5,739 nt of DNA, taken from NCBI GenBank assembly GCA_021813195.1, contig JAKALI010000300.1:1-5739 (forward strand), read 5' to 3'. A program made the position numbers and the translations under genes. The notes under the pieces are model-generated. The model saw nothing but the letters and a program-made list of their open reading frames with translations, made no database searches and was not told where the DNA came from. How positions within the stretch are numbered: position 1 is the first letter of the stretch; each line of letters begins with the position of its first letter. This document shows positions 5,686 through 5,739 of this stretch, one piece after another. The DNA comes from Pseudomonadota bacterium (GTDB taxonomy: Bacteria; Pseudomonadota; Alphaproteobacteria; Rhizobiales; Hyphomicrobiaceae).

Positions 5686-5739
5686 CAGACCGGATCCCAG
5701 GAAAAGACTTCCGCTGAAACCTCAATCGGCGTGAAATGC
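5685..5739 (-). CDS. C-terminal end of an unidentified upstream gene
   Basis: The frame enters from the window edge, reads HFTPIEVSAEVFSWDPV and stops with TGA at 5687-5685, which shares one base with the ATG of the lyase-like gene. The overlap makes a real coding end in the same operon likely. Seventeen residues are too few to name a family. Confidence 0.5.
   Translation of the reverse strand, partial: HFTPIEVSAEVFSWDPV

Overview
The window looks like accessory, IS-disturbed DNA from a high-GC alphaproteobacterium, most likely the Bradyrhizobium/Rhodopseudomonas group. This rests on protein style and on the kinds of IS remnants; no rRNA or tRNA is present to test it. All intact genes lie on the minus strand, so transcription runs from position 5739 towards position 1.

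In transcription order the layout is as follows. (1) 5685-5739 is the last 17 codons of an unidentified gene whose stop overlaps the next start. (2) 4882-5685 is a 267-aa citryl-CoA-lyase-like protein of the citrate synthase superfamily. (3) 4460-4878 is a deletion scar: the N-terminus of an acyl-CoA dehydrogenase runs into the frameshifted C-terminus of an acetyl/propionyl-CoA-synthetase-type ligase. (4) 2824-4443 is an intact 539-aa acyl-CoA ligase resembling cyclohexanecarboxylate-CoA ligase (AliA). (5) 2239-2751 is a fused scar of two IS ends, an IS3-family orfB tail and an IS21-family istB tail, with a perfect 21-bp inverted repeat. (6) 1508-2238 is about 730 bp with no recognisable gene, upstream of the next operon. 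(7) 698-1492 is a BadH-like short-chain dehydrogenase. (8) 1-661 is a BadI/MenB-like crotonase, cut by the window edge.

The combination of ligase, dehydrogenase relic, BadH-like hydroxyacyl-CoA dehydrogenase and BadI-like ring-opening hydrolase matches the logic of alicyclic acid degradation through CoA thioesters. In that scheme the acid is activated, dehydrogenated and hydrated, the 2-hydroxy group is oxidised, and the ring is opened hydrolytically to a dicarboxylyl-CoA. The known example is cyclohexanecarboxylate degradation in Rhodopseudomonas palustris. Assigning this pathway here is inference. No hydratase is visible, and the only dehydrogenase is a relic.

The most notable points are two family members that lack the expected catalytic carboxylate. 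The crotonase has Ala where BadI and MenB have Asp, and the citryl-CoA-lyase-like protein has Thr where citrate synthase and ATP-citrate lyase have Asp. Both may act on substrates, or by mechanisms, other than those their names imply.
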